Positions 27,248 through 35,067 of a stretch of DNA of 64,000 nt are shown piece by piece (position 1 is the first letter of the stretch; each line of letters starts with the position of its first letter). The translations under genes and the position numbers were made by a program. The notes beneath the pieces are model-generated. The model made no database searches and was not told the DNA's origin. It was given only the letters and a program-made list of their open reading frames with translations. The stretch spans positions 98,733 to 162,732 of the forward strand of contig DHMX01000015.1 in NCBI GenBank assembly GCA_002406015.1. Direction: 5' to 3'. Source of the stretch: Lachnospiraceae bacterium UBA4631. Lineage in GTDB: Bacteria; Bacillota; Clostridia; Lachnospirales; Lachnospiraceae.

Positions 27248-28150
27248 ATGCCTCTGGATTATAAGACAAGTTATAAGTCTAAGATAAAGCGAAAAAGACG
27301 GATTACAACCGGAATCATAATACTTGTGCTATTGATAGCAACCGGTTTTATATTATATATTCGACAAAGAAGTACACAGACAAGTACAGACGGTGCCGGC
27401 TGGAAGAACTATTTTCAAAGTCTGGAGCTTGGAAATCCGGATGCCGGAAAGCAGGGCAAGCCGCTGGAGCGACAGGCAGTTTATCTGTATACGATAGGAA
27501 TTGCCAGAATCTCACTGGCAGATGTGAATCGGGAGTATGAACGAGTGGATACCGTTGTTGACGATTCCTATTTTGATGATGCCCTGTTCATCGGAGATTC
27601 CCGAACCGAGGGATTTATGATGTATTCGAGTCTGGCGAATATCCATGCATATTGTTCAAAGGGCTTGAGCATATCCAGAATTTACACAGACGCAATTGTT
27701 CCGATGGAGGACGGAAGAACCGTTACTGTCATGGAGGCACTTCAGGAACAGGAATTTAAGAAAATCTACATCATGTTTGGTGTAAATGAGCTGGGTTGGC
27801 CATATGATGATTTGTTTGAAGAGCAGTATTCCAAGGTGATTCAGGATATTAAGCGGTTGCAGCCGGATGCCTTGATTTATGTTCAGAATATTATTCCGAT
27901 TTCGGCAGCGAGGTCTGCAACGGATAATATATATAATAATACAAATGTGACGCGGTTTAACGGTATGATAGAAACAATCTGCAACGAGCAGAACGTAATC
28001 TATCTGGATGTGGCATCTGCATTGGCAGACAGCACCGGAGCGTTGCCGGCAGGAGCAAGTGTGGACGGAATCCACTGTAACGGTGAGTATTGTGATAAAT
28101 GGCTGGATTATTTAAAGAGCAATACCTATGTAATAAAACCAAAGCAATAG
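27248..28150 (+). CDS. Membrane-anchored SGNH/GDSL-type hydrolase
   Basis: A 300-residue protein with a basic N-terminus and one membrane anchor (about residues 20-38). An extracellular SGNH hydrolase domain follows. The nucleophile is Ser118 in FIGDSRT, the oxyanion Asn180 is in FGVNELG, and the Asp273/His276 pair is in DGIHCN. These are the four conserved blocks in order. Likely activity is esterase or acetyl-ester removal from a surface polysaccharide; the substrate is unknown. It precedes a DUF4358 lipoprotein gene by 34 bases, so the two envelope proteins are probably expressed together. Upstream, TACAAT near 27173 could be a -10, but its -35 is poor. Confidence 0.83.
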   Translation: MPLDYKTSYKSKIKRKRRITTGIIILVLLIATGFILYIRQRSTQTSTDGAGWKNYFQSLELGNPDAGKQGKPLERQAVYLYTIGIARISLADVNREYERVDTVVDDSYFDDALFIGDSRTEGFMMYSSLANIHAYCSKGLSISRIYTDAIVPMEDGRTVTVMEALQEQEFKKIYIMFGVNELGWPYDDLFEEQYSKVIQDIKRLQPDALIYVQNIIPISAARSATDNIYNNTNVTRFNGMIETICNEQNVIYLDVASALADSTGALPAGASVDGIHCNGEYCDKWLDYLKSNTYVIKPKQ

Positions 28151-28184
28151 AGTGAAAACAGGGGAAAATAAAGGAGTAGTTAGC

Positions 28185-28658
28185 ATGAAAAGAAAATGGT
28201 TAAAGTTAGCAGCAGTAATCGGTATGAGTGTATGTCTGTTAAGCGGTTGCGGAGCAGCCGGTGTAAAAACAATTGTACCTGCGGACTTGGCAACAGACCT
28301 CTACGAAGGAGTTACATGGAAGGATCAGCTTTCAGAGGTTGACTTAAACAAGGCTTTAACCTTATATGGTATAGATTCCTCCGCAGTATCGGCAGGAAGT
28401 GTCTACATGGGAACAAATGCAACAGCAGAAGAGGTAGCAGTATTAGAGGCAGCTTCCGCAGATGATGTAGCCACTGTAGAAGACGGTGTAAATGCAAGAG
28501 TAGAGGCACAGCTTGCATCGTTTCAGAGTTATAATGCAGAAGAGGTTCCGAAGTTAGAGAACCCATATATTGTAACAAAAGGAAATTATGTTATTCTGTG
28601 CGTATGTGACGATACAACACAGGCAGAAAAAATCGTAGAAGACTGCTTCTCAGAATAA
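28185..28658 (+). CDS. DUF4358-family lipoprotein
   Basis: A 157-residue lipoprotein with a clear lipobox LLSGC, so Cys22 would be lipidated after signal-peptide cleavage. The rest matches the DUF4358 pattern: an early VDLNKALTLYGIDSSAV, a central EVAVLEAASADDVATVEDGVN, and a late GNYVILCVCDDTTQAEKIV. Family function is unknown. The ATG at 28185 follows AAGGAGTAG and directly precedes the basic signal sequence. An in-frame ATG at 28152 is less suitable. A terminator for this gene lies inside the 3' end of the convergent HD gene. Confidence 0.82.
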   Translation: MKRKWLKLAAVIGMSVCLLSGCGAAGVKTIVPADLATDLYEGVTWKDQLSEVDLNKALTLYGIDSSAVSAGSVYMGTNATAEEVAVLEAASADDVATVEDGVNARVEAQLASFQSYNAEEVPKLENPYIVTKGNYVILCVCDDTTQAEKIVEDCFSE

Positions 28659-28668
28659 AACAGTTCAT

Positions 28669-29109
28669 TTAAAGAGAATCAGAGTCCGGATTAAGAAATC
28701 GCAGCAAGTAGGTCTGCGATTTTTTATATTTCTCCATGCGGCGTTCATCTTCAACCGTCAGAAAAGAAAGCCGGTCACGATTCAGATTATCATGCAAATC
28801 ATATAATTTTACACGAACCGCTAATTCATTTTGGGTAAGAGCTTCTATATAAGCCTGATAGGGAACCGAACGGTCATGCGTTAATAAAGCAAGTGCATCC
28901 AGAACAGTTTTAGAAAAACCTTCCTCCTGCAACATTTCCAGAGAGATTGGAGTATCTTCTACCACATCATGAAGGATGCCGCAAATCATTTCATCCTCAT
29001 TTTTGCCGGCAAGCATCACACGCATAGGATGCAAAATATAAGGCTTTCCCGCCTTATCAATCTGTCCGCGGTGTGCTTCTACTGCAATTTCGATAGCTTT
29101 CTCCAACAT
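28669..29109 (-). CDS. Stand-alone HD hydrolase, small alarmone hydrolase-like
   Basis: A 146-residue single-domain HD protein. Metal-binding residues are visible: His13 in EAHRGQ, YILHPMRV (the HP motif) and GILHDVVEDT (the HD motif). A later LYDLHDNLNRDRL takes the place of the Asp-containing segment found in Rel/SpoT hydrolases. The layout resembles stand-alone (p)ppGpp hydrolases of the Mesh1 type, but LYDLHDN differs from the usual LADRLHNMR. The substrate is therefore uncertain. Its first 53 bases overlap the end of the upstream gene, so translation is probably coupled. Confidence 0.75.
   Translation of the reverse strand: MLEKAIEIAVEAHRGQIDKAGKPYILHPMRVMLAGKNEDEMICGILHDVVEDTPISLEMLQEEGFSKTVLDALALLTHDRSVPYQAYIEALTQNELAVRVKLYDLHDNLNRDRLSFLTVEDERRMEKYKKSQTYLLRFLNPDSDSL
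28696..28726 (+). terminator. Terminator of lipoprotein gene, inside HD gene
   Basis: Stem AAATCGCAG / CTGCGATTT with a 9-base loop and a T-run on the plus strand. It lies within the last codons of the convergent HD gene, so the two transcripts overlap. Confidence 0.75.
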
Positions 29110-29836
29110 ATGGCTTCTCCTTCCAGATGTGCATACGATATATCCCTCTCCTGCTGTGAGGTTCAGAGACAGGTTCTACTAAATTATACAATAGGATGGC
29201 GTTATCTTCAAGCAATATTCTGATACAACAGGGACCGTTTCCCGCAGCATCAATAACTGAAAATTCCTTACAGACACCGGATTCGGTGAGAACCTCCTGC
29301 GGCGGGAGCAGTTGAGCTTTATGATTGGTATACAGAGTGAGAAGGTAACAGGCAGCCGTATCCGTAGAATCCGGAGAGGAAGATAAGGTAAGCGAGTAGT
29401 TTAAAGAAAGCGGGGCGAAGTAAATAAGATCAGGATTTGCCCCATAATATCGAAAGTTTGGAAAAAGGAGCTTTAATAAGTCGGTCAGGAAAAGCTGCTG
29501 CTGGTCCTCCAGAAGCCCGTTGGATATGAAAAATACACAGACCCAGTGCCGGCTGTCGTTTTGCGGATTAAAGAGATACCAGGGACCGTCTTTGAAGGGC
29601 TGACAGGGCAGCTTAGTTGTAAATTGCAATGTAATCCGGTCATTGTCAATCAGATAATCCGGTCTGCATAGATTATTACTGGTACATTCGGCAGACAGAA
29701 TAAGAGCCGGCTCTGCTTCTGCAAATGTAGGAGCATTGTGAAAGGTTTCATAGCGGGAAGCAAGAGAAAGATACCCGAAAAGACTAGCATATGCTATAAT
29801 GAGACCGATAAAAAAATAAGACATTTTGTAAACCAT
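29057..29836 (-). CDS. Hypothetical membrane-anchored protein
   Basis: I do not recognise this 259-residue protein. It has an N-terminal hydrophobic segment (about residues 5-24, FFIGLIIAYASLFGYLSL) and no lipobox, so it is probably anchored with its bulk outside. The outer part contains several cysteines (ECTSNNLC, ACYLL, CCIRILL) and beta-rich stretches. I saw no catalytic motif. The ATG at 29836 follows AAGGAG; an in-frame Met at 29875 lacks a ribosome site. It overlaps the HD gene by 53 bases in a different frame. Upstream lies a 490-base non-coding region with a 12-bp repeat. Confidence 0.55.
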   Translation of the reverse strand: MVYKMSYFFIGLIIAYASLFGYLSLASRYETFHNAPTFAEAEPALILSAECTSNNLCRPDYLIDNDRITLQFTTKLPCQPFKDGPWYLFNPQNDSRHWVCVFFISNGLLEDQQQLFLTDLLKLLFPNFRYYGANPDLIYFAPLSLNYSLTLSSSPDSTDTAACYLLTLYTNHKAQLLPPQEVLTESGVCKEFSVIDAAGNGPCCIRILLEDNAILLYNLVEPVSEPHSRRGIYRMHIWKEKPYVGESYRNCSRSTPRTD

Positions 29837-29904
29837 AAAAATCTCCTTATCATTCAAAAGTAAGAAAAAAATCATATTTTATCAAAGGATTCTTAAATAA
29901 TAAA

Positions 29905-29964
29905 AGTTATGATAAAAGCTGTGATAAAAACTGTGAAAAAAGCTGTGATGAAAACTGTGGTGAA
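29905..29964. repeat. 12-bp imperfect tandem repeat
   Basis: Five consecutive 12-bp units of the form A(A/G)(C/T)TGTGATAAA, with unit-to-unit changes at a few positions. They lie directly upstream of the minus-strand hypothetical gene, in a 490-base gap. The rest of the gap up to about 30200 is AT-rich with no open frame worth calling. Confidence 0.75.
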
Positions 29965-30250
29965 ACTAGGCTGGAAACAATAATGGAAATAGCAATGGAA
30001 GTAATGATAAAAGGGCAAACGGTAAAACTACTTATCTGTAACGATGGTTTTGTAAAATAGTAGTGCAACTAAGATAAGCATAACAATAAAATGATAATGT
30101 GTCAATATTAAATTTACATTCACACATGGAAACGGACTGCATAAGATATGTTATAGGGGAAATGAAAACCCAGCGGCTGTAAATTCGATTCATGTGTGTG
30201 ACAATATTTGTGTTTCGGAGACAGAAAGCTCCGGATATATAATGAAAAAA

Positions 30251-30358
30251 TACTGGTTTGGCGGCTGCTTTGTATATAGGAAGGTATCCCCCTTGTTATA
30301 GGGTGAAGCCCGGATACAGGGGGAATGCCTCACCAGAGTAAGACCGGAAAGGTGGGGC
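30251..30358 (+). promoter_or_regulatory. Structured 5' leader of GIY-YIG gene, possible RNA switch
   Basis: Three nested helices can be drawn. The outer is TACTGGT (30251-30257) with ACCAGAGTA (30332-30340). The middle is AGGTATCCCCCT (30282-30293) with AGGGGGAATGCCT (30318-30330), 12 bp with one bulge. The inner is GGGT/GCCC around 30301-30311. A competing helix pairs GCCTCACC (30327-30334) with GGTGGGGC (30351-30358); it would hide the ribosome site AAAGGTGG of the next gene and break the first fold. I do not recognise it as a known riboswitch class. No convincing promoter was found; a TATAAT occurs at 30238-30243. Confidence 0.5.
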
Positions 30359-30364
30359 AGTAGT

Positions 30365-30658
30365 ATGAATTATACATATATCGTAGAGTGTAAAGACAAA
30401 AGTCTATATACAGGGTGGACGACAGACCTACAGCATCGGGTTCAGATGCACAATGAGGGGAAGGGTGCGAAGTACACGCGGGCAAGAAGACCGGTAACGC
30501 TGGTGTATTCGGAATGCCATGCCACCAAAGAAGAAGCAATGAAGCGGGAAGCCGCCATTAAAAAGCTTTCAAAGAAGGAAAAGTTAAAACTCATTGAGGA
30601 AGCCTGTAAGCAGGAAGAAGCAACAAAGGATGGAGAGGGTACAGATGGCAGAAGCTAA
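30365..30658 (+). CDS. GIY-YIG nuclease-family protein (UPF0213/YhbQ-type)
   Basis: A 97-residue single-domain GIY-YIG protein. The motif reads [17 protein letters not shown], followed by the catalytic Arg of [26 protein letters not shown], and a C-terminal Glu in [13 protein letters not shown]. These are all typical of the small YhbQ/YazA group. Members are structure-selective or damage-associated nucleases in some species, but the role here is unknown. The leader upstream may control translation. The amidase gene overlaps its last 14 bases, so expression is linked to an envelope enzyme, an odd pairing. Confidence 0.88.
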   Translation: MNYTYIVECKDKSLYTGWTTDLQHRVQMHNEGKGAKYTRARRPVTLVYSECHATKEEAMKREAAIKKLSKKEKLKLIEEACKQEEATKDGEGTDGRS

Positions 30659-31358
30659 GAGAAACATGAGCCGCCGGGAGCAGCAGAAATTACGAAAAGT
30701 AGAAAAAATCTGCCGCAGAATGCCGGTTGTGGGCGGCGGAATAGCACTGATAGTCGGTGTTGTGATTTTAATTATATGCCTGCGGACAGGGCAGAAGGTA
30801 GAACCGATTGTATATGCGGGAGAGGTATTTACAGACTTAGATATTAAGGAAGAATTTCTGACTGTAAATGAATATTCGCGTCCGGGAATTGAACTTGAGC
30901 AGGTAAAGAAGATTGTAGTACATTATACCGGAAATCCGGGAGCTACCGCACAGGGAAACCGGGACTATTTTGAAAGTCTGGCAGAAAATCCGGTGACATC
31001 CGCAAGCAGTCATTTTATTATTGGGCTGGACGGAGAAATTATCCAGTGTGTTCCGTTAAATGAAGTGGCATATGCATCCAATGAAGCCAACAGCTATAGT
31101 ATATCCATTGAATGCTGCCATCCGACAGAGGACGGAGAGTTTACAACGGCTACTTATAATCAGTGTGTGGCATTGGTTGCGGAGCTTTGTAATTATTATC
31201 ATTTGAATCCTGAAAATGATGTGATACGACATTATGATGTTACCGGAAAAGAATGCCCACGCTTTTACGTGGACAATCCGGATGAATGGAATATGTTTCT
31301 TGGTTTTGTAAAGGAACGGACGGAAACAATTAAAAAACAATCAAGAAATAATAAGTAA
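30645..31358 (+). CDS. N-acetylmuramoyl-L-alanine amidase (Amidase_2/PGRP type), membrane-anchored
   Basis: A 237-residue enzyme that cuts the bond between muramic acid and the stem peptide. A basic cytoplasmic tail (residues 1-27) and one membrane anchor (about 28-46) place the Amidase_2 domain outside. The zinc ligands His93 (VVHYTGNP), His196 ([13 protein letters not shown]) and Cys204 are present, as is [17 protein letters not shown]. The ATG at 30645 lies behind GGAGAGG and overlaps the GIY-YIG gene by 14 bases. The frame is open further upstream, but that extension duplicates coding sequence. No cell-wall-binding domain is present. Confidence 0.88.
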   Translation: MAEAKRNMSRREQQKLRKVEKICRRMPVVGGGIALIVGVVILIICLRTGQKVEPIVYAGEVFTDLDIKEEFLTVNEYSRPGIELEQVKKIVVHYTGNPGATAQGNRDYFESLAENPVTSASSHFIIGLDGEIIQCVPLNEVAYASNEANSYSISIECCHPTEDGEFTTATYNQCVALVAELCNYYHLNPENDVIRHYDVTGKECPRFYVDNPDEWNMFLGFVKERTETIKKQSRNNK

Positions 31359-31363
31359 TATAA

Positions 31364-31705
31364 CTATATTTTAAACTTGATTTTAATCGGCTCCTTTAAG
31401 CGTTGTCCATGTCTGGAACGTACCTTCGTAGTAATATTCAGATAATAAAAAATGCCGGTCTCATATGCCTCTAAAGGAGCAATCTCAATCGTATTATTCT
31501 TTATATCATATCGTATATTTGTCTTAACGGCTTCTCCAAATTCAGTTGTCAGATACATATTGGCGGCATTGACGGTGGAAGGATTCATCGGAGTATTGAA
31601 CTTCAAGCTCCATATAAAATTTCCGGTCTTAAATGCCAGATTCTGATGCACCTTCTTCTGTAGTGATTCAGGGACCTCTTCAATGTCCAGATATTGTGCT
31701 GCCAT
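31364..31705 (-). CDS. Stand-alone Ig-like (Big_5/SbsA-type) domain protein
   Basis: A 113-residue protein that is almost wholly one Ig-like domain. WSLKFNTPMNPSTVNAANMYLTT is preceded by a short N-terminus, and a IEIAPLEAYETGIFYYLNITTKVRSRHGQRL end is typical of the Big_5 fold seen in large surface proteins. It has no signal peptide or anchor, which is unusual because such domains normally sit outside the cell as parts of long proteins. The ATG follows GGAGGTATCTT. It converges with the amidase gene with only 5 bases between stops and no clear terminator. Confidence 0.7.
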   Translation of the reverse strand: MAAQYLDIEEVPESLQKKVHQNLAFKTGNFIWSLKFNTPMNPSTVNAANMYLTTEFGEAVKTNIRYDIKNNTIEIAPLEAYETGIFYYLNITTKVRSRHGQRLKEPIKIKFKI

Positions 31706-31782
31706 AAGATACCTCCATCAATCAGATAACTATATTCATTATAGATTCTTTGGACAAGAAATACAACCATTACAGAAAAAAC

Positions 31783-31811
31783 TTGCGAAAGCCGGAATAA
31801 CACAGTATGCT
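31783..31811 (+). promoter_or_regulatory. Possible promoter for flavin reductase gene
   Basis: TTGCGA at 31783-31788 and TATGCT at 31806-31811 with a 17-bp spacer, about 50 bp before the ATG. Confidence 0.4.
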
Positions 31812-31861
31812 CTAGTAAGATATGTTTTTTTGGAAGGATTTCAGGAAAGGAAGTATAGAAT

Positions 31862-32434
31862 ATGAATCAAAATAAAATAAGCTGGAAGCCGGGAAATATG
31901 CTTTATCCGCTGCCGGCGGTATTAGTGACCTGCCGGGACGGACAGGGCAACGATAATGTATTGACCGTTGCATGGACAGGAACCGTTTGCTCCGACCCTG
32001 CAATGCTCTTTATATCCGTAAGACCGGAGCGGTATTCATACCCGATGATTAAGGAAACCGGAGTGTTTGTTGTAAATCTTACAACAGAGGCAATGGCTAA
32101 GGCAACCGACTACTGCGGTGTGCGTTCCGGACGGGAAGAGGACAAGTTCCAAATGAGCGGACTGACAAAGGGGGAGGCAGAGAAGGTCAATGCCCCAATT
32201 ATTATGGAAAGTCCGGTAAATATTGAATGTAAGGTTCGGGAGATACTGCCGCTCGGAAGTCATGATATGTTTCTCGCAGAGGTGGTAAATGTTCAGGTAA
32301 GCGAAGCCTATATGGATGAGAACGGAACCTTTCATCTGGATTGGGCAAAGCCGCTCGCATATTCACATGGCAGATATTATGGAATTGCCGATGAATTAGG
32401 AAGCTTTGGCTATTCTGTACGAAAGAAAGCATAA
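31862..32434 (+). CDS. Flavin reductase family (flavoredoxin-like) protein
   Basis: A 190-residue split-barrel FMN-binding protein. The family pattern is visible: GNMLYPLPAVLVTCRDGQG, an NVLTVAWTGTVCSDPAMLFISVRPERYSYPMI core that contacts FMN, then FVVNLTTEAMAKATDYCG. It is the size and layout of flavoredoxins of anaerobes, which move electrons through FMN or reduce free flavin. The partner is unknown. A shikimate-kinase-like gene begins 19 bases after its stop codon, so the two probably share a transcript. Confidence 0.87.
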   Translation: MNQNKISWKPGNMLYPLPAVLVTCRDGQGNDNVLTVAWTGTVCSDPAMLFISVRPERYSYPMIKETGVFVVNLTTEAMAKATDYCGVRSGREEDKFQMSGLTKGEAEKVNAPIIMESPVNIECKVREILPLGSHDMFLAEVVNVQVSEAYMDENGTFHLDWAKPLAYSHGRYYGIADELGSFGYSVRKKA

Positions 32435-32453
32435 GGAAAGAGGCACATATATT

Positions 32454-32969
32454 ATGGAACAAAAAGAAAATGTAGTATTGATTGGAATGCCGGGCTGCGG
32501 AAAAAGCACCATCGGCGTTGTACTGGCAAAGGTGCTGGGATATGAATTTACAGATTCGGATTTGTTAATCCAGAAGCAGGAGGGAAAGCTGCTGCGGGAA
32601 ATCATTGCCGAACAGGGAGAGGAAGAATTTCTAAAGATAGAAGAAGCCGTAAATGCCGGAATCCGTACAGAGCGGCATGTGATTGCAACCGGTGGCAGCG
32701 TGATATATAGTGACAAGGCGATGCAGCATTTAAAAGAAATCGGAACGGTGGTCTATTTGAAGCTGTCATTTGCCAGCATTTGCAACCGGCTGGGAAATAT
32801 ACGCAGACGCGGAGTTGTGTTAAAGGACGGACAAAGCCTAAAGGATTTGTATGATGAAAGAACACCGTTATATGAGCGGTATGCGGATATTACCATTGAT
32901 GCAGAGGGCTATGATATAGAAGGACTGATGGATGAAGTTGCACAGGCTTTGGTGAATACTACCAAATAA
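32454..32969 (+). CDS. Shikimate-kinase-like P-loop kinase
   Basis: A 171-residue kinase of the shikimate kinase fold. The P-loop is GMPGCGKST (residues 11-19), and Asp34 and Asp36 of TDSDLLIQ, the lid Arg region (RRRGVV) and DERTPLYERYAD are all present. Two shikimate-contacting positions differ from characterised enzymes. The Arg of EFRRIEE is Leu60 in EFLKIEE, and GGG is GGS at 80-82. It may therefore use another substrate or be a divergent shikimate kinase. No other aro gene is nearby. The ATG at 32454 follows AAGGAAAGAGG; the open frame begins earlier inside the upstream gene. Confidence 0.7.
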   Translation: MEQKENVVLIGMPGCGKSTIGVVLAKVLGYEFTDSDLLIQKQEGKLLREIIAEQGEEEFLKIEEAVNAGIRTERHVIATGGSVIYSDKAMQHLKEIGTVVYLKLSFASICNRLGNIRRRGVVLKDGQSLKDLYDERTPLYERYADITIDAEGYDIEGLMDEVAQALVNTTK

Positions 32970-32986
32970 CAGGGGACAGGTTTTCC

Positions 32987-33015
32987 TTTACAATTGTGGA
33001 TGAATTTGTTATTAT
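32987..33015 (+). promoter_or_regulatory. Promoter for M23 peptidase gene
   Basis: TTTACA at 32987-32992 and TATTAT at 33010-33015 with a 17-bp spacer, about 110 bp before the ATG at 33127. Confidence 0.5.
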
Positions 33016-33126
33016 ATATTACGAAACTATTACAAAAATAGGAAAGTCATGTAACATCTTTCAAAAAAGAATCACAGAAAGAGCCGAACATGGTTGATTT
33101 ATGTGGATAGTTAGTAGGAGATAGTT

Positions 33127-34647
33127 ATGAAAAAATGTAAGAACAGCACAATTCGTCGGAAGTGGAAAATGTACCGGGCATTGCTGATAGCAAGCGGTGT
33201 TGCTTTGCTGGCATTTCCGGTTACGATAAACGGAAATATGACAGCCAAGCGGTATCAGGTCGCTATTAACGGAAAGCCGGTTGGAATCGCAGAAGGACAG
33301 GAGCAGGCAGTTGCTGCGTATGAACGGGCAAGACTGACCCTGAATGCACAGTCCGATAAGCTGACACTTCTGAATGCAGAGGTGACATATGAGCCGGTAA
33401 AGGCAAGAGCATCACAGGTGTCAACGGAAGGCGAGCTGGCACAGCAGGTATATGATGAATTGTTGAATTGTCAGGTGCAGGACAAGGTGCTTGCGTACAC
33501 AATGAAGATTAATAATTATACGGTTACATTGGCAAGTGAAGCAGAGGTGCTTGCATTATTGGAGCAGGTACAGAGTGCATATGACGTAGATAATGAATTT
33601 GTAATAGAGCTTGCATCGGATAATAAGCAGGAGGTTGGTGCCATGACAACCAATGTTGTGAACGCATCAAAGACTGCAAATAATCCTCCGATTCTGGCAG
33701 CAACAGACGAGGAAGGAAATCCGGTGGTTGCAGACGGCTCCGTTGATGTGGGCGAAGACGGTATTTTGTCTGTGGAATTTCAGGAGCAGATAGAGGTGGT
33801 AGAAACCTATGCTTCCAAAGGACTTCTGACCGATGTGCAGACTGCTTATGAAGGCATTACCAAGGAGCAGGAAAATAATGAAGTGTATGAGGTACAGTCC
33901 GGAGATTGTCTTTCCATTATCGCAGATAAGTACGGAATGACTACGGACGAGCTGTTATCCATTAACGAAGGCTTAGAGGCAGATTCCAATATATTGATTG
34001 GAGACCAGATTGTAGTTATGGTGCCAAAGCCGGAATTATCGGTATTAATGCAGGAGCAGGTAACTTATACAGAGGATTATGAAGCAGAAGTTCAGTATGT
34101 AGATAATCCGGACAAATATGTAGGAGATAATACGGTTCTTCAGGAGCCACAGACCGGTAATCGGACAGTAACAGCAGTAGTCAGCTATAACAACGGAACC
34201 GAAACCGGACGCGAGATTATAAAAGAGCAGGTAAATACAGAGGCGGTTGCAAAGATTGTAGAGCGAGGCACAAAGGCATTGCCGACTTACATCCGCCCAA
34301 CCACATACGGAACTCTGACATCGGGCTTTGGACCAAGATGGGGAACCACCCATAAGGGAATTGACTGGGGCGTACCGGTAGGAACTGCCTGTCGTGCATC
34401 CAGAGGAGGACGCGTTGTGTCTGCCGGCTGGTCAGGAGGATACGGATATTGTGTCATCATAGACCATGGTGACGGAGTAAGAACCCGGTATGCACATTTA
34501 AGCTCCATTCAGGTAAGCAATGGTCAGTATGTAGAACAGGGTGAAGTAATTGCCCGGACAGGAAATACCGGAGACAGTACCGGACCGCATATCCATTTCG
34601 AAATAATTGTAAATGGAACAGCCGTAAATCCTGCAAAGTATCTGTAA
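33127..34647 (+). CDS. LysM-G5-M23 peptidoglycan endopeptidase
   Basis: A 506-residue cell-wall hydrolase. In order it has an N-terminal signal or anchor (about residues 16-36) and an unassigned region of about 210 residues. A LysM domain follows at about 256-302 (YEVQSGDCLSIIADKYGMTT), then a G5 domain at about 303-385. A C-terminal M23 metallopeptidase covers about 395-506. The zinc motif is complete: HKGIDWGVPVGT, YAHL and HIHFE. LysM and G5 bind glycan, and M23 cuts peptide cross-links. It should act outside the membrane during wall growth or separation. A terminator 22 bases after the stop ends the unit. Confidence 0.92.
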   Translation: MKKCKNSTIRRKWKMYRALLIASGVALLAFPVTINGNMTAKRYQVAINGKPVGIAEGQEQAVAAYERARLTLNAQSDKLTLLNAEVTYEPVKARASQVSTEGELAQQVYDELLNCQVQDKVLAYTMKINNYTVTLASEAEVLALLEQVQSAYDVDNEFVIELASDNKQEVGAMTTNVVNASKTANNPPILAATDEEGNPVVADGSVDVGEDGILSVEFQEQIEVVETYASKGLLTDVQTAYEGITKEQENNEVYEVQSGDCLSIIADKYGMTTDELLSINEGLEADSNILIGDQIVVMVPKPELSVLMQEQVTYTEDYEAEVQYVDNPDKYVGDNTVLQEPQTGNRTVTAVVSYNNGTETGREIIKEQVNTEAVAKIVERGTKALPTYIRPTTYGTLTSGFGPRWGTTHKGIDWGVPVGTACRASRGGRVVSAGWSGGYGYCVIIDHGDGVRTRYAHLSSIQVSNGQYVEQGEVIARTGNTGDSTGPHIHFEIIVNGTAVNPAKYL

Positions 34648-34668
34648 ATGATAGAATAAAGAGAATTA

Positions 34669-34701
34669 CAAAGACCGACATGAAGAAGTGCCGGTCTTTG
34701 T
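34669..34701 (+). terminator. Intrinsic terminator after M23 gene
   Basis: Stem CAAAGACCG / CGGTCTTTG with extra ACA/TG closing pairs and a TTGTT tail, between the M23 and acylphosphatase genes. Confidence 0.7.
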
Positions 34702-34720
34702 TGTTATGAGGAGAGTATAT

Positions 34721-34990
34721 ATGGTAAGAAAATATATTATTGTTACTGGAAGGGTGCAGGGTGTAGGCTTCCGGTATCATGCCATGAACTTAGCAATGGA
34801 ATATCACCTGACCGGCTGGGTACGGAACATGAGTAATGGCGGTGTGGAAATGGAAGTGCAGGGAACGCAGGAGCGGGTAGAAATGTTTGTCCAGAATCTG
34901 GATACCGGAACCAATTGGATTCGGATTGACCGGAAATCGGTTGCGGATATGCCCGGACTGGTAGAGGAAACCGGCTTTCGGATTCGGTAA
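34721..34990 (+). CDS. acyP: Acylphosphatase
   Basis: An 89-residue acylphosphatase that hydrolyses carboxyl-phosphate bonds. The catalytic Arg18 (GRVQGVGFRYH) and Asn36 (GWVRNMSNGGVE) are at the normal positions. The ATG at 34721 lies behind GAGGAG and matches the family N-terminus. Eleven further in-frame codons upstream run into the terminator hairpin and are unlikely to be coding. It is a small housekeeping gene with no obvious functional link to its neighbours. Confidence 0.92.
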   Translation: MVRKYIIVTGRVQGVGFRYHAMNLAMEYHLTGWVRNMSNGGVEMEVQGTQERVEMFVQNLDTGTNWIRIDRKSVADMPGLVEETGFRIR

Positions 34991-35006
34991 TTCATAATTA
35001 TTTCAC

Positions 35007-35035
35007 TTGAATTTCTGTATGGTTTCCACTATGAT
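35007..35035 (+). promoter_or_regulatory. Promoter for DUF624 gene
   Basis: TTGAAT at 35007-35012 and TATGAT at 35030-35035 with a 17-bp spacer, 32 bp before the ATG. Confidence 0.65.
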
Positions 35036-35067
35036 AGACAGGTAGATTAATTACGAGGAGAAATAAA

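Noticed and set aside
30121..30364. SRP RNA, 6S RNA, RNase P RNA or tmRNA as identity of the structured leader
   Set aside because: Core sequence signatures of these RNAs, such as the SRP GGAAGGAAGCAG loop, are absent.
31683..31865. Short plus-strand frame upstream of the flavin reductase
   Set aside because: It begins inside the opposite-strand Ig-like gene's leader, lacks a ribosome site and has no family resemblance; the region serves as promoter.
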